A DNA stretch of 7,103 bases from contig CANODN010000104.1 of assembly GCA_947564765.1 (NCBI GenBank), forward strand, positions 1 to 7,103. Direction: 5' to 3'. Under the pieces are notes generated by a model. It worked only from the letters and a program-made list of their open reading frames with translations. It did no database searches and was not told the DNA's origin. Below, one piece after another: positions 1 to 5,520 of the stretch. Each line of letters starts with the position of its first letter. Positions within the stretch are counted from its first letter, which is position 1. This DNA comes from an uncultured Roseburia sp. GTDB taxonomy: Bacteria > Bacillota > Clostridia > Lachnospirales > Lachnospiraceae. Made by a program: the position numbers and the translations under genes.

Positions 1-16
1 CAGCCGTCATTTCCAT
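1..16 (-). CDS. start of an unidentified gene (5' end only)
   Basis: Reading the minus strand, an ATG at 16-14 opens a frame beginning M-E-M-T-A that runs off the window edge. The support is a strong Shine-Dalgarno AAGGAG (minus strand, 31-26) nine bases before the ATG, on the same strand as every other gene here. A second in-frame ATG at 10-8 is 15 bases from the Shine-Dalgarno and so less likely. The gene lies about 100 bases downstream of pyk. I see neither a strong promoter nor a clear terminator between them, so read-through from pyk is possible. Five codons are too few to name a product. Confidence 0.5.
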
Positions 17-120
17 AAAAAATAACTCCTTTCCTACCCTGTATACGTTGAAAAAATACTTTATACATTGTATGAAAGGAGTTTTTGATTATGACTGAAA
101 AAACGTTTTACAAAAAGAAC

Positions 121-1536
121 TTATACAATCTGTACCTTGATCATATTGGTGGTTCCGGATACGCCAATGGGAACGCCTGACGTAATTACCGTCATATCGC
201 CTTTTTCCAGATATCCCTGCTCTTCCGCCACTTCTAAGGCATGGTCGAACAATTCAAAGACGTCTTTTTTCTTCTCCAGAATAATAGGCACTGCACCCCA
301 TACCATACTCAGCTGCCTTGCTACCTTTTCGTCTGTGGCACCGCAGATAATTCCGCTGGCGGGATGATATTTTGCAATATTTCTTGCAGAATGTCCGCTC
401 TGGGTAACGGTTACAATATATCTTGCATTCAAATCAAGCGCCGTTGTACATGTCGCATGACAGATAGCATCTGTAATATCCGGATTGGCTTTCCGCTCCC
501 TTGCAAAGAAACGTTTCCGGTAATCAATGTCCTGCTCGGTACGGTCCGCAATCCGAACCATGGTTTCCAAAGCCTCCACCGGATACAGCCCTGCCGCCGT
601 CTCCCCGGAAAGCATAATCGCGCCGGTTCCGTCGTAAATAGCATTGGCAACATCCGTTGTCTCCGCTCTGGTGGGCCTGGGATTTTTCATCATAGAATCT
701 AACATCTGGGTTGCGGTAATCACCTGCTTGCCTGCCATAACGCATTTCTTGATCATCATTTTCTGAATCACAGGAACTTCTTCATAGGGGATTTCCACGC
801 CCATGTCGCCTCTGGCTACCATAACGCCTTCTGCCGCGTCTAAAATTTCGTCGATATTTTCCACGCCTTCCCGGTTCTCAATCTTGGCGATAATGTGTAC
901 GTCATATCCGCCGTGGTCATTTAAATATTTCCGCATTTTATTGATGTCATCGGCACGTCTGACAAAAGATGCCGCTACAAAATCCACGTCGTTTTTAATG
1001 CCGAAGAGGATATCTTCTTTGTCTTTATCACTTAAGAAAGGCATGGATAATTTCACATTCGGTACGTTGACACCCTTCCGGTCGGAAACCTTGCCGCCGT
1101 TTTTGATCTGACAGACAATTTCTCCTTCCTTTAATTCCACAACGCTCATTTCCACTAATCCGTCGTCGATGAGTATCGTTGTACCCACCTCTACATCTTT
1201 ATACAAATCCGGATAGGTAATGGAAATTCCGTTTTGGTCTCCTTCTCTCTCTTCGGAATAGAGTACGAATTTTGCTCCTTCCTCCAGAATAATCTCATGA
1301 TCCCGGAACAATCCCAGACGGATCTCCGGACCTTTTGTATCTAACATAATGGCGGTGGCAGTATGGTGCTTCTCTCTTAATTCCTTTACTTTATCGATTC
1401 TTGCTTTATGCTCATCGTAGCTGCCATGGGAAAAATTGCATCTTGCTACATTCATTCCTTTTACGATCAGGTTTTCCAATACATCTTCTTTGTCTGTTGC
1501 CGGACCCAGCGTACATACTATTTTGGTTTTTCTCAT
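121..1536 (-). CDS. pyk: pyruvate kinase
   Basis: Catalyses phosphoenolpyruvate + ADP to pyruvate + ATP, the final step of glycolysis, in the cytoplasm. The 471 residues span the (beta/alpha)8 A domain with the inserted B domain (about 70-165) and the C-terminal allosteric domain (about 345-471). Visible motifs are the N-terminal TKIVCTLGPA, the substrate/K+ region R32-CNFSHG with N34 and S36, MLDTKGPE with D66, and the signature IIAKIENREGVEN (215-227), which holds catalytic K218 and metal ligand E220. ARGDMGVE supplies D244 and ATQMLDSM lies at 275-282. The Glu in VEVGTT (E116) aligns by eye with rabbit Glu117, which marks K+-dependent enzymes (inference). The C-terminal PEP-utiliser-like extension of Bacillus pyruvate kinase is absent. 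The ATG has a Shine-Dalgarno AGGAG at 1551-1547. Stop is TAA at 123-121. The long repeat-bearing leader is described separately. Confidence 0.97.
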   Translation of the reverse strand: MRKTKIVCTLGPATDKEDVLENLIVKGMNVARCNFSHGSYDEHKARIDKVKELREKHHTATAIMLDTKGPEIRLGLFRDHEIILEEGAKFVLYSEEREGDQNGISITYPDLYKDVEVGTTILIDDGLVEMSVVELKEGEIVCQIKNGGKVSDRKGVNVPNVKLSMPFLSDKDKEDILFGIKNDVDFVAASFVRRADDINKMRKYLNDHGGYDVHIIAKIENREGVENIDEILDAAEGVMVARGDMGVEIPYEEVPVIQKMMIKKCVMAGKQVITATQMLDSMMKNPRPTRAETTDVANAIYDGTGAIMLSGETAAGLYPVEALETMVRIADRTEQDIDYRKRFFARERKANPDITDAICHATCTTALDLNARYIVTVTQSGHSARNIAKYHPASGIICGATDEKVARQLSMVWGAVPIILEKKKDVFELFDHALEVAEEQGYLEKGDMTVITSGVPIGVSGTTNMIKVQIV

Positions 1537-1557
1537 ACAATTATCACTCCTGTTATA

Positions 1558-1717
1558 TTTCCTCTTTATTGCGTATCTTTTTCACGCATAAAGGGATGCC
1601 CGAAGGGTGTTTCCTCTTTATTGCGTATCTTTTCCACGCATAAAGGGATGCCCGAAGGGTGTTTCCTCTTTATTGTGTATCTTTTTCACGCATAAAGGGA
1701 TGCTTGAGGGGTATTTT
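1558..1717. repeat. three tandem 52-bp hairpin repeats in the pyk leader
   Basis: Three head-to-tail copies start at 1561, 1613 and 1665 with an exact 52-bp period. A further CCTC at 1718-1721 looks like a fragment of a fourth. Copies 1 and 2 differ at one base. Copy 3 differs at five. Each copy has two dyads. The larger pairs CTTTATTGCGT with ACGCATAAAG (1564-1574 and 1584-1593 in copy 1), giving about 10 bp with one bulged base. The smaller is ATGCCCGAAGGGTGT (1596-1610 in copy 1). A 52-bp period is not a multiple of three, so the reading frame shifts between copies and no single frame is preserved, which argues against a coding repeat. The array ends about 20 bp before the pyk start and lies downstream of the proposed pyk promoter. 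It should therefore be transcribed as leader RNA. No transposase or target duplication is visible. Confidence 0.9.
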
Positions 1718-1732
1718 CCTCAAATTACTGCT

Positions 1733-1761
1733 ATTCTATACTATCGGTCCGGGCATTTCAA
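1733..1761 (-). promoter_or_regulatory. sigma-A-type promoter for pyk
   Basis: On the minus strand, TTGAAA (1761-1756) is separated by exactly 17 bases from TAGAAT (1738-1733). Each hexamer matches its consensus at five of six positions. Transcription would start near 1726 and give a leader of about 190 nt before the pyk ATG, containing all three 52-bp repeats. The site lies about 80-105 bases beyond the stop of the anti-sigma gene, which suits a separate transcription unit for pyk. Confidence 0.65.
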
Positions 1762-1838
1762 GAGATTTTTCGTATTTTAACAATTTCTATATGTATGCCA
1801 AAATTACTGCAGCTACAGTCACACATCTTCTCTTTGTA
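1762..1838. other. spacer after the anti-sigma gene, no strong terminator seen
   Basis: This AT-rich stretch between the anti-sigma stop codon and the pyk promoter has no open frame worth calling. The only fold seen is a short dyad, ACTGCAGCTACAGT on the plus strand at 1806-1819. It forms at best a 5-bp stem, followed on the minus strand by AATTTT. That is too weak to call a terminator with confidence, so some read-through from the sigma operon into pyk is possible. Confidence 0.4.
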
Positions 1839-3032
1839 CTAATCATCTTTCATCCCTCCTGTATGTTTCATTATAATACGGAACGGCTTTCCCACCGGTT
1901 CCCAGCCATAATTATTTTCTTCGGAATACATCTCCAATGCATCCCCTGACTCCTGTCCATAAATTCCTTCCTCTTCGTCAAGGACTTCTTCTGTACCTTC
2001 CCAGAGCATTTTCCGCTCATACAGCTGCAAATCCAAATACTCACAATCCTTATCGGGAACAGACATTTGAAATTCGTCCTCTTCAATCACTTCGCCCGTT
2101 TCGTAATCTCCCAGTAAATCTGTTGCAAACAACATTTCCTGTTCCGACAGGAATCTGCCACCTTCCAGGCTTACCGGATTTCCGAAACTGTCCGTTCCTT
2201 TCAATTTTATATCATATTGATTCGGCCAGTCGTCATCCCATGAAACTCCCTCTGCTATAATCCGGCAATACAGGTCGTTCATGGTTATCTCTTTCAATAC
2301 AAGCTTCTTTTTTTCTGTATCTGATGCACCAACAGTAATATCCAGCTCCTGTTTTATCGTTTTTGCCTTCAGCTCCTTTGCTGTAATAACAAAATCATAT
2401 ACAAATTCAGTTCCCTTCTCATCATATGCATCCGGCAGCGCAGCGGCGTCTCCAAGATCTTCCAGTTTCACGCCTTTCAGAACAAGATGCACCTTCACGT
2501 CGTCATTCGGCAGAATCTGATCTTCATAAACCTGTACCAGAACCGTATCCCGCCCCGATTTGAACGCCTCTGTATCCTCTCCGGGCGATTCCATGCTTTC
2601 ATATGTCATATGCCGCTGCCCGTTAATCAGCGTTTTTTCATCATCCACCCATAACGCACCTTCTTTTTCTTCTCCAAAATCAGCATGTACATATACCGCT
2701 AATATCCGGTCGTCTAAAATCACCTCTTTTAAAGTGAATGAAATTCCGTTTTTTGTCTGTGTCTGATTGATTATTTTTGTATAAGCGGACAAATCCTTAG
2801 AAAATCCCAAAATCTCGCCGATTTTTGTAGTAAATTCCTTTACCGCCGCCTGTACTCTGGAATTACTCATGGCTGTAATACAAAGCATTATAACAAGTAC
2901 AATACCGGCGATTTTCCGGCTGTACAGCTGAAATACATCCTGTTTTTTTCTCTTCCATTCCTTTCCCGCATTTTCAATTAGCTTTTCATCAATTTCCCCA
3001 AACGCCTTTGAAAAATCAAATTCTCTCTTCAA
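1839..3032 (-). CDS. DUF4179-type anti-sigma factor, membrane-anchored
   Basis: A 397-residue single-pass membrane protein, the probable partner of the ECF sigma factor encoded just upstream. The N-terminal 38 residues are charged and predicted cytoplasmic (KREFDFSKAFGEIDEKLIE). One hydrophobic segment follows (about 40-56, IAGIVLVIMLCITAM). The DUF4179-like stretch RVQAAVKEFTTKIGEILGF (59-77) comes next, then a large extracytoplasmic region ending in an acidic tail. I see no HxxxCxxC zinc anti-sigma motif. It starts with TTG at 3032-3030, not ATG. The choice is supported by the Shine-Dalgarno GGGAGG (3045-3040) seven bases upstream and by a 4-bp overlap with the sigma gene stop (TTGA). This arrangement suggests translational coupling and a fixed ratio of the two proteins. 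Family role (known): holds the sigma factor at the membrane until an envelope signal arrives. The signal here is unknown. Stop is TAG. Confidence 0.85.
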   Translation of the reverse strand: MKREFDFSKAFGEIDEKLIENAGKEWKRKKQDVFQLYSRKIAGIVLVIMLCITAMSNSRVQAAVKEFTTKIGEILGFSKDLSAYTKIINQTQTKNGISFTLKEVILDDRILAVYVHADFGEEKEGALWVDDEKTLINGQRHMTYESMESPGEDTEAFKSGRDTVLVQVYEDQILPNDDVKVHLVLKGVKLEDLGDAAALPDAYDEKGTEFVYDFVITAKELKAKTIKQELDITVGASDTEKKKLVLKEITMNDLYCRIIAEGVSWDDDWPNQYDIKLKGTDSFGNPVSLEGGRFLSEQEMLFATDLLGDYETGEVIEEDEFQMSVPDKDCEYLDLQLYERKMLWEGTEEVLDEEEGIYGQESGDALEMYSEENNYGWEPVGKPFRIIMKHTGGMKDD

Positions 3033-3583
3033 CTCAATACCTCCCTCTCTAATATACGATAAAGTTTTTTACGATTCCTGCACAGATTTGTTTTCACACA
3101 GCTCTCTGTTACTCCGTGCCGCTTTGCGATGTCTTTTATAGAATCCAGATACCAGTACCTCCGGATAAAAATATCTCTGTCGGCTTTCCGCAGCTTTAAT
3201 AAAAACTTTTCGATCACGCTTACCAGTTCTTTTTCTGCTATCTGCTCATCCACTGTATAAGAAAAATTCAGCTCATCCATTTCTCCGCAGACATCTGTCC
3301 TGTGCTGCCCCATTCGCTTAGCCGCATGATTTTTTCGAAAAGAATCAATTGCAAATCCTCTTGTTATTTTTCCCACAAAAGCAGATAATACAGACGGCCT
3401 GTGGGGCGGCATCTGCCTCCACGCCGCAAACCATGTATCATTTAAGCACTCTTCTGCATCTTCACGGTTTTCTAACAGATTCCATGCAATTTTATAACAA
3501 TATCCAAAATATTTGCTTTTCAATTCCTGTATTGCCGATTCATCCCTTTTCCAGAACAAATCAATAATTTCCGTATCTTCCAC
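3029..3583 (-). CDS. ECF-type RNA polymerase sigma factor
   Basis: A 184-residue sigma-70-family protein with only regions 2 and 4, the ECF (group IV) layout. Sigma-2 spans roughly 24-90 (YFGYCYKIAWNLLENREDAE, then LNDTWFAAW, the core-binding and -10 recognition part). Sigma-4 spans about 126-180 and has a helix-turn-helix around 147-170 (DSIKDIAKRHGVTESCVKTN) for -35 recognition. A charged linker (about 90-125) joins them. The start is GTG at 3583-3581, preceded by GGAGG (3595-3591) seven bases away. No ATG fits as well. It forms an operon with the DUF4179 anti-sigma gene, whose start overlaps this stop (TGA). The upstream TGTAAC-N16-CGAC site suggests that it drives its own transcription. 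The regulon cannot be told from this window. Cell-envelope stress is the usual role of such pairs (inference). Confidence 0.93.
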   Translation of the reverse strand: MEDTEIIDLFWKRDESAIQELKSKYFGYCYKIAWNLLENREDAEECLNDTWFAAWRQMPPHRPSVLSAFVGKITRGFAIDSFRKNHAAKRMGQHRTDVCGEMDELNFSYTVDEQIAEKELVSVIEKFLLKLRKADRDIFIRRYWYLDSIKDIAKRHGVTESCVKTNLCRNRKKLYRILEREVLS

Positions 3584-3599
3584 TTATATACCTCCGTTC

Positions 3600-3613
3600 T
3601 GTTTGCGCAAACA
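3600..3613. promoter_or_regulatory. 14-bp perfect palindrome before the sigma gene
   Basis: TGTTTGCGCAAACA is a perfect 14-bp dyad in the sigma operon leader. It ends four bases before the Shine-Dalgarno GGAGG (3595-3591). Just upstream in the transcript, 3638-3623 reads CAGGGAGAAATTCCTG, which can form a six-pair stem with a GAAA loop. The palindrome could be a repressor operator or a short RNA hairpin next to the ribosome binding site. Which, if either, cannot be decided from sequence. Confidence 0.35.
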
Positions 3614-3650
3614 AAGTTTTTTCAGGAATTTCTCCCTGTTCATACTATAA

Positions 3651-3676
3651 GTCGTATCATATCTCAAAAGGTTACA
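3651..3676 (-). promoter_or_regulatory. ECF-type promoter of the sigma/anti-sigma operon
   Basis: On the minus strand, TGTAAC (3676-3671) is followed by a 16-base spacer and CGAC (3654-3651). This matches the bipartite ECF promoter pattern, closest to the Bacillus subtilis SigX form (TGTAAC, about 17 bases, CGAC). No convincing sigma-A pair at normal spacing lies in the same interval. It is placed about 70 bases before the GTG start and just past the malQ terminator, which fits a self-activated operon. That this particular sigma factor uses it is inference. Confidence 0.65.
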
Positions 3677-3686
3677 ATAAACATAC

Positions 3687-3714
3687 AAAAAGGACTGCGC
3701 GACGCAATCCTTTT
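3687..3714 (-). terminator. intrinsic terminator of malQ
   Basis: Forty-four bases past the malQ stop, the minus strand forms a 12-bp stem, AAAAGGATTGCG with CGCAGTCCTTTT, holding one U-G pair and a TCG loop, and runs into a five-T tract. The arms are 3714-3703 and 3699-3688. It separates malQ from the sigma operon promoter that begins at 3676. The A-rich 5' side means it could also work weakly in the other direction, though no plus-strand gene needs it. Confidence 0.9.
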
Positions 3715-3758
3715 CTTTCTGCATTACTGTCTGTATTTCGTTTTCCGGTTTCTTTTAG

Positions 3759-5255
3759 CTACGCCTTTTCCAAATCCCTGCGCTCACGCCCGTACATCTT
3801 CATATATTTCCTGATCTTAACCGCCAGTTTCGACGTAATCTGCTCTGCCTTTGCTCTCCACTTCCAGTTGCACCCTAAGGTAGAAGGCGTGTTCATCCGC
3901 GCCTCATTGGAAAGCCCCAAAACATCCTGCATGGGCACAATCGCCAGATCACTGACACTGGCCCAGGCGCCGCGCATCATACCCCAGTGATATCCTTCTT
4001 CTTTGGTCAGATTCAGATATTTTTTCGCAAAATTGGCACATTCTCTGGGAGCCGTTTTAAACCACCCTGCCGTTGTTTCGTTGTCGTGAGTTCCGGTATA
4101 GACAACGCTGTGGCTGATATAATTATGGGGAAGATAATCGCTTTCTTCTCTGGGATCAAAGGCGAACTGAAGTACCTTCATACCGGGAAATCCGGAATCT
4201 TTCACCAGCTTTAAAACAGAGGGCGTCAAAAACCCCAGATCTTCCACGATGATATTTAACTTTCCAAGCTTTTTCTCCAATGTCCGGAACAAATCCATAC
4301 CCGGTCCTTCTTTCCATTCGCCCTTTTTGGCAGTTTTGGCTCCAGCAGGAATTGCATAATAGGAATCGAATCCCCGGAAATGATCGATTCGTACCACGTC
4401 ATAAAGCTTTGACATGGCCCGAATTCGTTTCGTCCAAAAACTGTAGCCGTCTTTTTTCATGACATCCCAGCGAAACAGCGGATTCCCCCAAAGCTGTCCG
4501 TCTTCCGAAAATGCATCCGGCGGACAGCCTGCCACTTCAATGGGACACAGATTTTCATCCAGATAAAACTGATCGGGATTCGCCCATACATCGGCGCTGT
4601 CTCCCGCAACATAAATCGGCACGTCTCCGATGATCTGAATTCCCTTCTGATTCGCATATCCTTTCAGACTTCTCCACTGTTTAAAAAACAGATACTGCAG
4701 CATTTTATAAAAATGAATTTCTTTGGCGTATTTCTCACGAACCTCTTTCATTGCCCCTGCTTCACGGAATCGGAGTGCATCCTCCCATTCCTCCCAGGCC
4801 GCACCGTCATGGGCATCTTTTAAAGCCATAAATTCTGCATAATCAGCAAGCCATTCTTTCTCTTCTTCACAGAAAGACAAAAAATCCTCCGGTTCTTTTT
4901 TAAGGAAACGCCGATGTGCTTTCTTCAATAAATCATAGCGGTTCTCATACAAAATCCCAAAATCTACTTCCGTATTCTTTTTGCCCCAGAAATAAGATTC
5001 ACATTCTTCTTTTTTCAATAATTTCTCCCTGCAGAGCAAGGTTAAATCAATAAAATAGGGATTGCCTGCAAAGCTGGAAAAAGACTGATAAGGAGAGTCC
5101 CCATAGCTTGTAGGACATACCGGCAAAATCTGCCAGTAGGTCTGCCCCGCTTTCACTAAGAAATCCACAAATTTTCTCGCCTCTCTGCCCATAGTTCCAA
5201 TGCCATACTCGGAGGGCAGGGAAGAAATATGCATTAAAATACCGCCTGTTCTCAT
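3759..5255 (-). CDS. malQ: 4-alpha-glucanotransferase (amylomaltase, GH77)
   Basis: Transfers alpha-1,4-glucan segments between maltodextrins, releasing glucose, in cytoplasmic maltose/starch and glycogen breakdown. The 498 residues match the usual single-domain bacterial length of about 500. The start of the family fold is clear (RTGGILMHISSLPSEYGIG). The substrate-binding loop YGDSPYQSFSSFAGNPYFID lies at 51-70. GH77/GH-H catalytic residues are visible: nucleophile D291 in VVRIDHFRG, acid/base E338 in IIVEDLG and stabilising D391 in GTHDNETTAGWF. DVPIYVAGDSADVWANP (211-227) and the C-terminal TLGCNWKWR are also typical. The ATG at 5255 has only a weak GGGG ribosome site. An internal ATG at 5234 has a nearby GGCGG but would remove the conserved RTGGIL residues, so the upstream start is preferred. 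Stop is TAG. The rpn gene ends 58 bp upstream and I find no clear promoter between them. Confidence 0.97.
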   Translation of the reverse strand: MRTGGILMHISSLPSEYGIGTMGREARKFVDFLVKAGQTYWQILPVCPTSYGDSPYQSFSSFAGNPYFIDLTLLCREKLLKKEECESYFWGKKNTEVDFGILYENRYDLLKKAHRRFLKKEPEDFLSFCEEEKEWLADYAEFMALKDAHDGAAWEEWEDALRFREAGAMKEVREKYAKEIHFYKMLQYLFFKQWRSLKGYANQKGIQIIGDVPIYVAGDSADVWANPDQFYLDENLCPIEVAGCPPDAFSEDGQLWGNPLFRWDVMKKDGYSFWTKRIRAMSKLYDVVRIDHFRGFDSYYAIPAGAKTAKKGEWKEGPGMDLFRTLEKKLGKLNIIVEDLGFLTPSVLKLVKDSGFPGMKVLQFAFDPREESDYLPHNYISHSVVYTGTHDNETTAGWFKTAPRECANFAKKYLNLTKEEGYHWGMMRGAWASVSDLAIVPMQDVLGLSNEARMNTPSTLGCNWKWRAKAEQITSKLAVKIRKYMKMYGRERRDLEKA

Positions 5256-5313
5256 ACTTTATTACCCCAACTTCTTTTCTATTTTGCAGATGCCTTCATT
5301 CTTACAAATGAAT

Positions 5314-5520
5314 TTATCTATTGTAACTCTGCATTTTCTCTTTGAATGCTTCCTCTGTCAGCTTTGCACACAGAGCCGCATCTTTGATCGACAACAGATT
5401 ATCCCGTACAAGATCAAAAAGCTGTTCCAGTTTTCCTTCACGTATTCCTTCACGTATTCCCTCACGTATTCCTTCATTCCTTATTGTTTTTGCTTCATAT
5501 TCAAGAACCTTTCCACCCAT
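5314..5520 (-). CDS. possible internally started short Rpn product
   Basis: In frame inside the rpn gene, codon 248 is an ATG (5520-5518) preceded on the minus strand by a full AAGGAG (5537-5532) with an 11-base gap, slightly longer than ideal. Starting there would give a 68-residue protein made of the GIRE repeats and the C-terminal domain, without the nuclease. Known for the family: some enterobacterial Rpn loci make such a short C-terminal protein that inhibits the full-length nuclease. Use of this start here is inference. The Shine-Dalgarno falls on ordinary codons for R-E-G-V, so it could be chance. Confidence 0.3.
   Translation of the reverse strand: MGGKVLEYEAKTIRNEGIREGIREGIREGKLEQLFDLVRDNLLSIKDAALCAKLTEEAFKEKMQSYNR

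Noticed and set aside
1566..1693. Each 52-bp repeat holds a minus-strand 7-codon frame, MREKDTQ (MRGKDTQ in copy 2), before a TAA (1589-1566, 1641-1618, 1693-1670), which could be leader peptides for pyk.
   Set aside because: None of the three ATGs has a Shine-Dalgarno, the ATG sits inside the hairpin arm, and copy 2 has a Glu to Gly change. The frames follow from the repeat sequence and do not look selected as peptides.
1558..1717. A CRISPR array.
   Set aside because: The 52-bp units are contiguous with no unique spacers between conserved repeats, and no cas gene is present.
1558..1717. A riboswitch or attenuator in the pyk leader.
   Set aside because: No known aptamer core is recognisable and no terminator with a T tract follows the hairpins. 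The leader consists of repeats.
1401..1949. Overlapping plus-strand open frames of 80-96 codons across the repeats, containing phrases such as HKGMPEGCF.
   Set aside because: They arise because a 52-bp repeat lacks stops in rotating frames. They overlap pyk and the anti-sigma gene in antisense, lack ribosome sites, and read as low-complexity Phe/Leu/Ser-rich shadows.
5225..5246. An alternative malQ start at the ATG at 5234 with a GGCGG upstream.
   Set aside because: It would remove RTGGIL, which is conserved at the start of GH77 enzymes.
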